DNA of 64,000 nucleotides from an uncultured Bilophila sp. (lineage in GTDB: Bacteria > Desulfobacterota > Desulfovibrionia > Desulfovibrionales > Desulfovibrionaceae), in assembly GCA_902373525.1 (NCBI GenBank), contig CABKMN010000003.1, positions 67,516 through 131,515 of the forward strand, in the 5' to 3' direction. The notes under the pieces were generated by a model. It did not search any database and had not been told where the DNA came from. It saw only the letters and a program-made list of their open reading frames with translations. The position numbers were made by a program, and so were the translations under genes. Shown one piece after another: positions 36,315-44,639 of the stretch (the stretch's first letter is position 1; each line of letters starts with the position of its first letter).

Positions 36315-36379
36315 GGAAACGGCTTTCCCCGCTTTTTTTGCGCCTGAACAGCTCAAGAAAAGCGGGGAAAACCGTTTCC
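36315..36379. repeat. Long inverted repeat, 22-bp arms
   Basis: Arms 36315-36336 and 36358-36379 pair with one mismatch (GGAAACGG.TTTCCCCGCTTTT against its complement), with a 21-nt loop. It lies in the decayed liv region. It could be a terminator, a repeat element or a scar. Confidence 0.75.
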
Positions 36380-36438
36380 GTCCATCATTCGGCATTGTGC
36401 GAAAAGCGATTCCCTTCATGCGGCGAGCCAACCGGCGT

Positions 36439-36612
36439 TCAGGCAAAGACGGTACCCGAAGCCTGCCAGCTTCCGTTTTCCGCGAAAAAGCCCCCTTGGG
36501 CGGCGATGATCTGGCCGTACATCATGGTGTACCCGATGGCGATGAGGCCATACAGGGAACCCCGCGTCAGGGCATTGAAGAAGTGCTGGAAAACATGTCC
36601 AGACCCATGCTG
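36439..36612 (-). pseudogene. livH: Truncated livH (branched-chain amino acid permease) remnant
   Basis: Translated on the minus strand, the segment reads QHFFNALTRGSLYGLIAIGY followed by TMMYGQIIAAQGG. This matches the N-terminal membrane region of LivH permeases (pattern QxFNxxTxGSxYxLIAIGYTMxYG). The frame has no start codon directly upstream; a one-base deletion in the T run after ATGTTT would restore MF-FQHFF. It then diverges and stops at TGA 36441-36439, so only about 45 of roughly 300 codons survive. It directly follows livJ, where livH is expected. The remainder of the operon (livM, livG, livF) is not in this window. Confidence 0.72.
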
Positions 36613-36650
36613 CCCGCCTTGCTCTTTGACGATTACGGAAAGGGAACGGC

Positions 36651-36684
36651 AAAAGGCGGGAAGGAAGTCGGCTTCCTTCCCGCC
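36651..36684 (-). terminator. Rho-independent terminator of livJ
   Basis: GGCGGGAAGGAAG (36655-36667) and CTTCCTTCCCGCC (36672-36684) form a perfect 13-bp stem with a 4-nt loop, followed on the minus strand by TTTT. It lies 16 nt after the livJ stop and before the livH remnant. Confidence 0.93.
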
Positions 36685-36699
36685 GACGTCAGGCAGGTT

Positions 36700-37839
36700 T
36701 TATTCAGGAACGATTTCACCGATGTAGACGCGCTTGCCGTTTTCGTACTTGAGAATGCCGACGGGAATTTCGGCGTCGTGGGTGGCGTTGATGGTCAGCA
36801 CGCCCACGGGGGTGTCGAGATTCTTGGTATCGGCGAGAGCCTTGGTCACGGCTTCGCGGTCGGCCTTTCCGGCGCGGTTGAGGGCGTCGATGAGCACGTT
36901 GTAACAGGTATAGCCGAGGGTGGCGTTCACGTTGGGGTCCTTGTCGGGGAAGTTCTGCTTCCACACGTCCGTGAACTTCCTGGCCTGATCGTTCATGTCC
37001 TTCATGGTCATGTCATAGGGGAACGCGGTCTGCATGAAGCCTTCGGCGGCCTTCCCGGCGATCTTCACGGTGTCGGGGTTGTCCATCGCGTCGCCGCCCA
37101 TGAGGGCGAACTTCGCGCCGAGTTCACGGGCCTGCTTCATGATGATGGCGCCTTCCGCGAAATAGGCGGGCATAAACACGAGATCGGGTTTCTTGCTGAT
37201 GAGTTCGGTGAGCTGGGCGGTGAAGTCCTGATCGCCGGAGCTGTACTTCAGGTCGCCGACGATTTCGCCGCCGAGCTTCTTGTAGGACTTCTTGAAGAAG
37301 TTGGAGAGGCCCACGGCGTAGTCGCTGACCACGTCGGTGAGCACGGCGGCCTTCTTATAGCCGAGGGTCTTGTAGACGTAGGTGGCGGCGGCGGCGCCCT
37401 GATAGGGGTCGATGAAGCAGGCGCGGAAGTAGTACTTCTTGCCCTGCGTCACGAGCGGGTTGGTGCTGGAGGTGGCGAGGACGGGCACCTTGGCGCGTTC
37501 GGCGACTTCGCCGCCCGCGAGGCTGAGGGAGGAGGCGTAGGTTCCGATGATGGCGGTCACGTTGTCGTGTTCGGCCAGACGCTTCACGGCGTTGGCGGAT
37601 TCGACCTTGTCGGACTTGTTGTCCACGACGACCAGCTCGACGGGACGTCCGAGGACGGTGGGCGTGATCTTGTGGGCGAGCTGAATCCCCTCAAGCTCAA
37701 GCTGTCCGGCAAAGGCATTCTGTCCGGTCAGGGGCATGTAGACGCCGATCTTGATCGGGTCGGCGGCCTTGGCGGACGTGGCGAGCCCCATGCTCATGGC
37801 GACGAGGGCGAATGCGCTCAACAGGGTGCCGAATTTCAT
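36700..37839 (-). CDS. livJ: Branched-chain amino acid ABC transporter substrate-binding protein
   Basis: The 379-residue protein has a Sec signal (LLSAFALVAMSMGLATSAKAA) and a periplasmic-binding type 1 fold characteristic of LivJ/LivK (IKIGVYMPLTGQNAFAGQLELEG, GTYASSLSLAGGEVAERAKVP, YTCYNVLIDALNRAG). It would bind branched-chain or related amino acids. ATG 37839 is preceded by GGAGGAT. The reading frame is intact and well terminated, but the permease genes normally downstream are absent or reduced to remnants, so the protein would need permeases encoded elsewhere or has acquired another role. The assignment to the family is firm; ligand is not. Confidence 0.9.
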   Translation of the reverse strand: MKFGTLLSAFALVAMSMGLATSAKAADPIKIGVYMPLTGQNAFAGQLELEGIQLAHKITPTVLGRPVELVVVDNKSDKVESANAVKRLAEHDNVTAIIGTYASSLSLAGGEVAERAKVPVLATSSTNPLVTQGKKYYFRACFIDPYQGAAAATYVYKTLGYKKAAVLTDVVSDYAVGLSNFFKKSYKKLGGEIVGDLKYSSGDQDFTAQLTELISKKPDLVFMPAYFAEGAIIMKQARELGAKFALMGGDAMDNPDTVKIAGKAAEGFMQTAFPYDMTMKDMNDQARKFTDVWKQNFPDKDPNVNATLGYTCYNVLIDALNRAGKADREAVTKALADTKNLDTPVGVLTINATHDAEIPVGILKYENGKRVYIGEIVPE

Positions 37840-38527
37840 GCTTCCATCCTCCAACTGTAAAAAGGTTGCTGAAGCCACCTCCAAAAAGCCGATGCAGGCC
37901 GTTGCGCAGGGTGATGCGGACGGATTGCATCACCGGAAAACTTTCCTGCAATGCTTTTACTGTGAAAGAGAAAAGTATCACAATCAATGGATATGCTGAT
38001 GAGAGATTTCAGCATGCAATATGCGTTGTTTCTCTTGCAGCGTATCTTCTATTCCGGTTGATTCGTTCTTATAAAAACACCATTTTTTGTCAAGAAAAAA
38101 GAAATCATCATATTGAAAACCTTTTTTTATGAACTGCAATATGCTCATTGTTCATATAAACAATGATGGTTGACTTTCCCTGTTTGAAAGAAAAGGAAAG
38201 AAGAGTCTTTCAATGTGCAAAAAAAGGATTCGATGGAACAAACGAAAGACCTGAATTGATCACTCAATTCTTTATGAAGGAAAAAACGGACTGTTCAATC
38301 AATCTTCCGCGTTTTTGGGGAAAACGGTATGGAAAGGGGGCCCGTGCCGGGCTGATAGAGAGGATTTTGCAGTGTGCGAAAGAAAAAAATAAGGGAAAAA
38401 GTTTTCCGGCCTTCCGAAAGGAAGAGGAAAAAAGGGGAGTGAGGTCCGCCCGGTGCCCGAAACGGCTTCCGGTCGGCAATCGCGGGGGGGGGAGAGGTCG
38501 TTGGTATGGCTTCGGCGTCGGAACGCG
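37840..38527. other. AT-rich intergenic region upstream of livJ
   Basis: About 690 nt; the part from 37,940 to 38,420 is far more AT-rich than flanking DNA. It contains two copies of TGCAATATGC (38015-38024, 38135-38144) and the inverted repeat CATTGTT-CATATA-AACAATG (38146-38165). A plus-strand frame at 38163-38597 crosses into GC-rich low-complexity sequence and is not convincing as a gene. The livJ promoter should be here. Confidence 0.5.
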
Positions 38528-38562
38528 GACGGCCCGCGTCCCGGAAAGAGGCGCGGGCCGTC
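38528..38562 (-). terminator. GC-rich hairpin after the EamA gene (terminator-like)
   Basis: GACGGCCCGCG (38528-38538) and CGCGGGCCGTC (38552-38562) form a perfect 11-bp stem with a 13-nt loop, 16 nt after the EamA stop codon. There is no T run, so termination may need Rho. Confidence 0.55.
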
Positions 38563-38577
38563 GAGGGCGGAAGGGCG

Positions 38578-39447
38578 TCAGTTCCGGTCGGCGGTGAGCA
38601 GAAACACCGCCGAGAGCACGAGCGCGCTCCCGGCCCAGCCGGAGAAGGAGAAGTTTTCGTGCCAGAACAGCCAGACCCAGAAGGTGGCGAGCACGGGTTC
38701 GATGTTGCCGATGATCGCGGCCTTCACCTGACTGATGAGCCGGAGGCTCCGCCCGTAGGCGAGGTACGCGCCGTAGTTCGTGATCACGCCGAGGGCCAGC
38801 AGGTTGAGCCACGCCGTCCACGAGCGTTCGGGCGCGAACTCCACGAAGGGGAACAGGGCCAGCGCGCCGCCGAGGAGCATGTAGGCGTAGAGGGTCGCCG
38901 TGGAGTAGCGGGGCTGCCACCAGACGTAGAAGGGGAAGTGCGAGGCGTAGCACAGGCCGGAGACGAGGCCGCAGACGATCCCGAATACGGACGGTTCGGC
39001 CTTGATGCTGCCGCCGGAGAAGCAGACCAGCGCGGTGCCGCCGAGGGCCAGCGCGAGGGCGACGGTCTTGCGGCCCGAAAACGTTTCGTGGAACAGGATG
39101 CGGGAAAACACCGCCACCCACGCCGGGGCCGTATACAGGAGCACCATCGCCATCGCCGCGCCGCTCAACTGGATGGAAATCTGGAGCGAGGCGAAGAATA
39201 CGCTGATGCTCAGCACGCCGAACAGGCAGAAGAAGACGGCGTGCTTCGCGGGGATGCGCGCCCCGCCGCAGACCGCCGTCTGGGCGAAGAAGCAGACGCC
39301 TCCGAACAGGGCTCGCCAGAAGGCCACCTCCAGCGGATTCAGCCCTTCCTCCATGCAGATTTTGGAGAAGGGGCCGATGAGCGACCACAGCAGCGCGGCG
39401 GCGAGAACGTACAGATACCCGGCCGTTCGTTTCGAATCCCGTTCCAT
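38578..39447 (-). CDS. EamA-family (DMT superfamily) exporter
   Basis: The 289-residue integral membrane protein has ten predicted spans in two EamA repeats: the first with LYVLAAALLWSLIGPFSKI and PLEVAFWRALFGGV, the second with VFGIVCGLVSGLCYASHF and NIEPVLATFWVWLFW. Family members export amino acids, metabolites or drugs, or import some compounds. The substrate is not evident. It is the last of three minus-strand genes (AraC, B3/B4, EamA) separated by 43 and 37 nt, so the AraC regulator probably controls it. The start follows AGG upstream of ATG. Confidence 0.9.
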   Translation of the reverse strand: MERDSKRTAGYLYVLAAALLWSLIGPFSKICMEEGLNPLEVAFWRALFGGVCFFAQTAVCGGARIPAKHAVFFCLFGVLSISVFFASLQISIQLSGAAMAMVLLYTAPAWVAVFSRILFHETFSGRKTVALALALGGTALVCFSGGSIKAEPSVFGIVCGLVSGLCYASHFPFYVWWQPRYSTATLYAYMLLGGALALFPFVEFAPERSWTAWLNLLALGVITNYGAYLAYGRSLRLISQVKAAIIGNIEPVLATFWVWLFWHENFSFSGWAGSALVLSAVFLLTADRN

Positions 39448-39484
39448 GACAGGCTCCGGTGGCGAGGGGCGTCCCCGGAGGGCG

Positions 39485-40156
39485 CTACTCGACGATGAAG
39501 GTTTCCGCGTCGGTGATGCCGACGTAGGCTTCGAAGCGCCTGACGGTCAGGGCCAGCGCCTCGTCGAGCCGTTCCTTCGCGGAGAAGGAAAAGATGACCG
39601 TGAGGCAGCGTCTGGCCTCGGGCGTGATCATGGCTCGGGTGGAGTCGCTCGTGGGGCTGCCGAATGCGCCCTCGGCGTCGGCCAGCAGGGGCATGTGTTC
39701 CAGATCGATGTCGCTCTTGCCGATGCCGGGGTAGACCTCTCCGGTCCCGCCCAGCCGGAAGACGATGTCCGGGCCGATGCGCGCCGTGTCGTAGGAGCCG
39801 AGCGAGAAGCCGGTTTCCAGCGACACGAGGTTGTTCGCGTCCACCACGGTGTTGATCCGGTACAGGTCCTTGCCCTGCCGCACGCGGCGGTACAGGGCTT
39901 CGGACGAGACGCGGAACCGCCCCGGGTCCTTGCCGAAGGCCTTATAGGCTTTCCGCGATTCGTCGAGGTTGGGTATCTGGGCGAGCGGCGTGGTTTCCAG
40001 CATGGTCTTGAGGTAGGGGGAAACCTCCGTTTCCAGACACGCCCAGAGCGCGTCGTCACGCAGGCGCACGTCGACGGTGTAGAGAAGGCAGCCCAGCCGC
40101 GCCGCGGGCCAGGCGTTTTTGATGGAACCGTCTATGGAGATGTGCAGGGCCGTCAT
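39485..40156 (-). CDS. B3/B4 domain protein (PheRS beta-like, tRNA-editing fold)
   Basis: The 223-residue protein is a free-standing B3/B4 domain: LTETTP-like start, IPNLDESRKAYKAFGKDPGRFRVSSEALYRRV, then NTVVDANNLVSLETGFSLGSYD, all typical of the stand-alone family related to the editing domain of phenylalanyl-tRNA synthetase beta. Some members may hydrolyse mischarged aminoacyl-tRNA or bind amino acids or nucleotides, but this is not established for the family. It lies between an AraC regulator and an EamA exporter, a frequent bacterial arrangement, suggesting amino-acid-related efflux and clearance. No signal peptide; cytosolic. Confidence 0.88.
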   Translation of the reverse strand: MTALHISIDGSIKNAWPAARLGCLLYTVDVRLRDDALWACLETEVSPYLKTMLETTPLAQIPNLDESRKAYKAFGKDPGRFRVSSEALYRRVRQGKDLYRINTVVDANNLVSLETGFSLGSYDTARIGPDIVFRLGGTGEVYPGIGKSDIDLEHMPLLADAEGAFGSPTSDSTRAMITPEARRCLTVIFSFSAKERLDEALALTVRRFEAYVGITDAETFIVE

Positions 40157-40199
40157 CGTCCGCTCCTTGGGGATGAAGTTTCGTTCCGAATTCGTCCTA

Positions 40200-40967
40200 T
40201 CACGGAAGGATGAGCGCGTCTTGGTCGAGGCTCCCGTTTTTTTGTTCCAGCCTCCTGCGCTTCCGGTAGGCTGCGGGAGTCAGCCCGGTCAGGCGCTGCA
40301 TGGCCCGGGTCAGGGCGCTCTGGTCGGCGTAGCCCGCCCGCTGCGCCAGCTCCGCGATGGGAGCGTCGGAGGCGGCCAGCCACGTCTGCACGCGCCGGAT
40401 GCGCCTTTCCGCGAGCCATGCCTGCGGGCTCGTCCCCCATTCCGAGCGGAACAGCGCGTGCAGGCGGCTCGGGCTCAGGCCGATGCGCCGGGCCATTTCC
40501 TCGACCGTCCACGGGGCGGAAAGGTCGGCCTCAATGCGTTCGGCGAGCTCGTCCAGCCGCGAGGTCCGGCGCTCGTGCCCGAAGATCGAATCGATCAGCA
40601 GCGGCATCCAGCACTGCGGCATGCCCGGCAGGGCGAAGCGGTCCCGGGACAGGTTCGCGAACCCGATCAGGTGGCGCATGGCTTCCGAGACGGGCAGGAA
40701 CACCTGTTCCGCCAGCCGTTCCGCCACGGGGACCCCGCACTCCGCCGGGTCGCAGTTGACGATCAGGAAGCGGTTCGAGCCGGTCGCCAGTTGCGAATGC
40801 CGGACGCCGGGGGCGACGAAGGCCGCGCGGGACGGGTCCAGCATGCCTTCCGCGCCGCCGATGTCGATGCGGAGTTCGCCCGCGATGGGCAGGACGAACT
40901 GGGCGTGCGGGTGCCGTTCGTTGTTCCGTTCGCCGTCATAGCTCAGAAAATCGATGTGGATGGACAT
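40200..40967 (-). CDS. AraC-family transcriptional regulator
   Basis: The 255-residue protein has an N-terminal cupin-like ligand-binding domain (HPHAQFVLPIAGELRIDIGG, FVAPGVRHSQL) and a C-terminal AraC double helix-turn-helix (SAPWTVEEMARRIGLSPSRL and IAELAQRAGYADQSALTRAM, with the LTGLTPAAYRKRRR tail). ATG 40967 is used because GAGGCGGG precedes it and the cupin starts directly; a longer in-frame extension has no homology features. It is the first gene of a probable operon with the B3/B4 and EamA genes and likely activates or represses it in response to a small molecule. Confidence 0.9.
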   Translation of the reverse strand: MSIHIDFLSYDGERNNERHPHAQFVLPIAGELRIDIGGAEGMLDPSRAAFVAPGVRHSQLATGSNRFLIVNCDPAECGVPVAERLAEQVFLPVSEAMRHLIGFANLSRDRFALPGMPQCWMPLLIDSIFGHERRTSRLDELAERIEADLSAPWTVEEMARRIGLSPSRLHALFRSEWGTSPQAWLAERRIRRVQTWLAASDAPIAELAQRAGYADQSALTRAMQRLTGLTPAAYRKRRRLEQKNGSLDQDALILP

Positions 40968-41206
40968 GGCCCGCCTCGGCGCTGCGGTGGATGCGGAAAG
41001 CTCCCGGCGCGGCGTCGTTTCGGCTTCGCGCACGGGACCGATGTTGTATAAGCCCAAGCGGGCGCGCTTACAAGGAGGCGCGGAAAAGCCCCGTCTTTCC
41101 GGGCGGCGCGGGAAGCCTCCGGCGCAACGCTTGGGGAGACGTTTTTTTCCGCGCAAAGGGAATGCCGCGGTCCGGGTCCGCTCGGCCTCATCATGTATCT
41201 AACGCA
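40968..41206. other. Divergent promoter region, AraC operon and mgtA leader
   Basis: Approximately 240 nt with no gene; the AraC promoter on the minus strand should be here. Nothing further is evident. Confidence 0.4.
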
Positions 41207-41235
41207 TTGACATAGCGGATGTATCCGGCTAAAAG
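41207..41235 (+). promoter_or_regulatory. Candidate promoter of the mgtA leader
   Basis: TTGACA (41207-41212) lies 17 bp from a TAAAAG -10-like box (41230-41235). A transcript starting near 41243 would have a leader of about 680 nt before mgtA. Confidence 0.45.
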
Positions 41236-41278
41236 CCGAATCGGTTTCCCGAAACGCCATCTCAAAAAGGAGTCAAGC

Positions 41279-41359
41279 ATGTCGTCCGACAGCGCCGGTT
41301 GCCCCGCAGCCGATGTGTTCATACTTCACGCCGCCGACGCGCTTCCTCCGGCCTGCTGA
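41279..41359 (+). CDS. Small leader ORF 1 upstream of mgtA (26 aa)
   Basis: A 26-codon ORF starting ATG 41279 follows AAAAAGGAGTCAAGC, a strong Shine-Dalgarno at good spacing. The peptide is Ala/Pro/Asp-rich (MSSDSAGCPAADVF start) with no known domain. It is the first of three ORFs in the mgtA leader and could regulate downstream translation or transcription. Coding status is inferred only from the ribosome binding site and position. Confidence 0.35.
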   Translation: MSSDSAGCPAADVFILHAADALPPAC

Positions 41360-41398
41360 CGGGTCCGGGGATTCCCCGGCGGCTCAGGAGGCTTTCCC

Positions 41399-41596
41399 AT
41401 GTCCTTGCTTCATTCCGCGTGCGGGCGTTTCCGCATGCGTCCGTATCCGTCCGCGTTGGGAACGTCCGTTTCCCGTGTGCCGAGGCCGTGCCCCGCCGCC
41501 TCCCGTCGTGTGCGGCGGTCTTCTCCCTTCCCGCGTCACGCCCTGCTCGGGCGGCGTTTCCCTTCCCGCAAAGGGGGCCGCGAACGAGGCCGGTGA
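41399..41596 (+). CDS. Small leader ORF 2 upstream of mgtA (65 aa)
   Basis: A 65-codon ORF starting ATG 41399 has CAGGAGG (41385-41391) seven nt upstream. The peptide is very rich in Arg, Ser and Pro and resembles no known family. Composition could equally be that of untranslated GC-rich DNA, but the near-perfect ribosome binding site argues for initiation here. Confidence 0.35.
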   Translation: MSLLHSACGRFRMRPYPSALGTSVSRVPRPCPAASRRVRRSSPFPRHALLGRRFPSRKGGRERGR

Positions 41597-41772
41597 CGGC
41601 CCGATCCGGTCTTTCCCGTGCCGCGTTCCTTTGCGGCGCCTGTCCTCGTATTCTGTTTTTCCCGCGCGGCGTTTCGTCCTCTGAAACGGAGCGTCACGCC
41701 GGCAAATGCCCTTTTCCGTGCGCGGCGTCCCGCCGTGCGCCGGAGCCGCCGCGGGCGGCAAGGAGGTTCCGT

Positions 41773-41922
41773 ATGGACGATCATCCCCGAAGTCGTTTTG
41801 TCCGTGCCGCGTCCGCGTGTTTGCGGGCGTCGTCGTGCGTTTCCGTCCGGGAAACGCTTCCCGCAACGTTCCGTCGGCGGGGCAGGCTCCGTCTGCTTGC
41901 GCTCAGGAGGTTGAAGCTATGA
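41773..41922 (+). CDS. Small leader ORF 3, translationally overlapping mgtA (49 aa)
   Basis: A 49-codon ORF starting ATG 41773 follows AAGGAGG. It begins MDDHPRSRF and its TGA (41920-41922) overlaps the mgtA start (ATGATG), so translation is probably coupled. The mgtA Shine-Dalgarno AGGAGG forms tandem AGG Arg codons near the ORF end. Enterobacterial mgtA is controlled by a leader peptide (MgtL) with an acidic/Pro start; the Asp-Asp-x-Pro start here is reminiscent, but homology is not claimed. Function inferred from layout alone. Confidence 0.45.
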   Translation: MDDHPRSRFVRAASACLRASSCVSVRETLPATFRRRGRLRLLALRRLKL

Positions 41923-44639
41923 TGTTCCTTACGCTTGCCCATGATTTCATTCAGGAGAAAAGGCAGCTTGTCCGTTCCCGTGCCGACGGGAACGGCGGTG
42001 CGCCCACCCCGCGCGAACGGCTTCGGGACGCGGCCCGGAAGACGCCGCAAGAGCTGTTCGAAGCCTATATGAGTTCTCCCCGTGGGCTCAGCGCGTTCCG
42101 CGTCGAATCCATGCGGTCCCTGTTCGGGGCGAACGTCCTGACCCACAGGAAGCGGGACTCCCTGCCGAAGCGTCTCGCCGGAGCCTTCATCAATCCGTTT
42201 ACCGCCGTTCTTGCCGCCCTCGCGCTCATTTCCTTCGTCACCGACTACCTGATCGCCGCGCCGCAGGACAGGGACCTGACCGCCGTGATCATCGTGGGCG
42301 TGATGGTGTTCGTCAGCGGCACGCTGCGCTTCGTGCAGGAATCCCGTTCGGGCAGCGCGGCGGAACGCCTTCAGGCTATGGTCACCACCACCATCGCCGT
42401 GGTGCGCGAGGGGGAATGCCGGGAGCGGCCCATCGGGGACCTTGTGGCGGGCGACGTGATCCGGCTCGCCGCGGGCGACATGATTCCCGCCGACGTGCGC
42501 GTCGTCGAAACCAAGGACCTGTTCGTCAGCCAGTCCTCGCTGACCGGCGAAAGCGAGCCCGTCGAGAAGTGGGCCGCGGCTCTGCCCGAAGCGGCGGACG
42601 ATCCGCTGGCGTGCGCCAATCTCGCCTTCATGGGGAGCACGGTGGTCAGCGGTTCGGCCCTCGCGCTCGTGGTGGCGGTGGGCGGCGAAACCCTGTTCGG
42701 GGCCGTGGCGCGGCAGCTCGCGGAACGCCGCGTGCGCACGCATTTCGAGAAGGGCGTCAACGCCGTGTCGTGGGTGCTTATCCGGTTCATGCTGTGCATG
42801 GTCCCGGTGGTGCTGTTCCTCAACGGCTTCACCAAGGGGGACTGGTTCGAGGCGGCGCTGTTCGCGCTGTCCGTGGCCGTGGGGCTTACCCCGGAAATGC
42901 TGCCCATGATCGTGTCCGCCAATCTCGCCAAGGGCGCGTCGGTCATGGCCGGGAAAAAGGTCATCGTCAAGCGCCTCGACGCCATCCAGAATCTCGGGGC
43001 CATGGACGTGCTGTGTACCGACAAGACCGGGACGCTCACGCAGGATCGCATCGTGCTGGAATACCCGCTCGACGTGCACGGCAACGAGGACGAACGCGTC
43101 CTGCGGCACGCCTTTCTGAACAGCTACCACCAGACCGGCCTCCGCAACCTGATGGACGTCGCCATCGTGGAGCACGCCGACGAGAAGAACATGCTCCCGC
43201 TGCGCGAAGAATACCGCAAAGTGGACGAAATCCCGTTCGACTTCACGCGGCGGCGCATGAGCGTGGTGGTCGAGGACCGTACGGGCAAGACGCAGATCAT
43301 CACCAAGGGCGCGGTGGAGGAGGTGCTTTCCATCTGCGCCTATGTGGAATACGAGGGCCGGGTCGAGCCGCTCACGGAAGCGCTCGTCGCGGAAGTGCTC
43401 GCCACCGTGCGGAGCTACAACCGGGCAGGGCTGCGCGTCATCGCCGTGGCTCAGAAGACGAACCCGATGGTCGCGGGGGCCTTTTCCGTGGCGGACGAAG
43501 CGGGCATGGTGCTGATCGGCTACCTCGCCTTCCTCGATCCGCCGAAGGCGTCCGCCGCCGGAGCCGTGGCGGCGTTGCGTGAGCACGGCGTCGCGGTCAA
43601 GGTGCTGACCGGCGACAACGACGCGGTGGCCCGCAGCGTGTGCGAACAGGTCGGCCTGCGGTCCCGTTCCGTCCTGCTCGGCCCGGAGATCGAGGGTATG
43701 GACGACGCGGCCCTGCGGGAGGCGGCGGAGGGCGCGGACGTGTTCGCCAAGCTCACCCCGCAGCAGAAAGCCCGCATCGTAGCCTGCCTGCGCGAGGCGC
43801 ACACCGTGGGCTTCATGGGCGACGGCATCAACGACGCGGCGGCGATGAAGGCGTCGGACGTGGGGATTTCCGTGGACACCGCCGTGGACATCGCCAAGGA
43901 ATCCGCCGACGTGATCCTTTTGGAAAAGGACCTCATGGTGCTCGAACGGGGCGCGCTGGAAGGCCGCAAGACCTACGCCAACACCATCAAATACATCAAG
44001 ATGACGGCCAGCTCGAATTTCGGCAACATGTTCTCGGTGCTGGCGGCGAGCGCGTTTCTGCCGTTCCTGCCGCTGGCCCCGCTTCAGGTGCTCGTGCTGA
44101 ACCTCATCTACGACATCTCGTGCACGGCGATCCCGTGGGACAACGTGGACGGCGCGTTCCTCAAGCGTCCGAAGGCGTGGGACGCCTCCTCCATCAGCCG
44201 GTTCATGCTCTGGTTCGGACCGGCGAGCTCGGTGTTCGACATCACCACCTACATCCTGATGTACTTTTACATCTGCCCCCTCGTGCTCGGCGGGGCCTAC
44301 CATACGTTGACCCCGGAAGCGCAGGCCGCCTTCGTGGGGCTGTTTCAGGCCGGGTGGTTCGTCGAATCGCTGTGGTCGCAGACGCTGGTGATCCACACCC
44401 TGCGGACGCCGAAACTTCCGTTCACGGAAAGCCGGGCCTCGTGGCAGGTGCTCGGCCTGAGCTCCTGCGGCATCCTCGCGGGCACCGTCCTGCCGTTTAC
44501 CGCCGTGGGCGAGGCCCTCGGCATGGCGACGCTTCCCGCCGTCTATTTCCCGTGGCTGTTCGGGACGCTGTTCGCCTACATGGCGCTGACGACGTTCCTC
44601 AAGGCCATCTTCATCCGGCGGTACGGCACGTTGCTGTAA
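41919..44639 (+). CDS. mgtA: Magnesium-transporting P-type ATPase (MgtA type)
   Basis: The 906-residue type IIIB P-ATPase has the phosphorylation motif CTDKTGTLTQ with Asp368, TGES in the actuator domain (SSLTGESEPVEKW), and MGDGINDAAAMKASDVGISV in the hinge. The transmembrane core includes LTPEMLPMIVSANLAKGAS, typical of MgtA/MgtB, with ten expected spans. It imports Mg2+ into the cytoplasm using ATP. ATG 41919 (or 41922) follows AGGAGG (41904-41909). Long leader with small ORFs suggests regulation by Mg2+ availability at the RNA level, as in enterobacteria, though no M-box could be recognised. No partner gene is downstream. Confidence 0.95.
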   Translation: MMFLTLAHDFIQEKRQLVRSRADGNGGAPTPRERLRDAARKTPQELFEAYMSSPRGLSAFRVESMRSLFGANVLTHRKRDSLPKRLAGAFINPFTAVLAALALISFVTDYLIAAPQDRDLTAVIIVGVMVFVSGTLRFVQESRSGSAAERLQAMVTTTIAVVREGECRERPIGDLVAGDVIRLAAGDMIPADVRVVETKDLFVSQSSLTGESEPVEKWAAALPEAADDPLACANLAFMGSTVVSGSALALVVAVGGETLFGAVARQLAERRVRTHFEKGVNAVSWVLIRFMLCMVPVVLFLNGFTKGDWFEAALFALSVAVGLTPEMLPMIVSANLAKGASVMAGKKVIVKRLDAIQNLGAMDVLCTDKTGTLTQDRIVLEYPLDVHGNEDERVLRHAFLNSYHQTGLRNLMDVAIVEHADEKNMLPLREEYRKVDEIPFDFTRRRMSVVVEDRTGKTQIITKGAVEEVLSICAYVEYEGRVEPLTEALVAEVLATVRSYNRAGLRVIAVAQKTNPMVAGAFSVADEAGMVLIGYLAFLDPPKASAAGAVAALREHGVAVKVLTGDNDAVARSVCEQVGLRSRSVLLGPEIEGMDDAALREAAEGADVFAKLTPQQKARIVACLREAHTVGFMGDGINDAAAMKASDVGISVDTAVDIAKESADVILLEKDLMVLERGALEGRKTYANTIKYIKMTASSNFGNMFSVLAASAFLPFLPLAPLQVLVLNLIYDISCTAIPWDNVDGAFLKRPKAWDASSISRFMLWFGPASSVFDITTYILMYFYICPLVLGGAYHTLTPEAQAAFVGLFQAGWFVESLWSQTLVIHTLRTPKLPFTESRASWQVLGLSSCGILAGTVLPFTAVGEALGMATLPAVYFPWLFGTLFAYMALTTFLKAIFIRRYGTLL

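Noticed and set aside
38163..38597. Plus-strand gene of 144 codons in the AT-rich gap
   Set aside because: It spans AT-rich and then GC-rich low-complexity DNA, has no clear ribosome binding site or domain, and overlaps the EamA 3' end.
41207..41278. M-box magnesium riboswitch upstream of mgtA
   Set aside because: The conserved M-box core sequences could not be recognised; the leader looks ORF-based instead.
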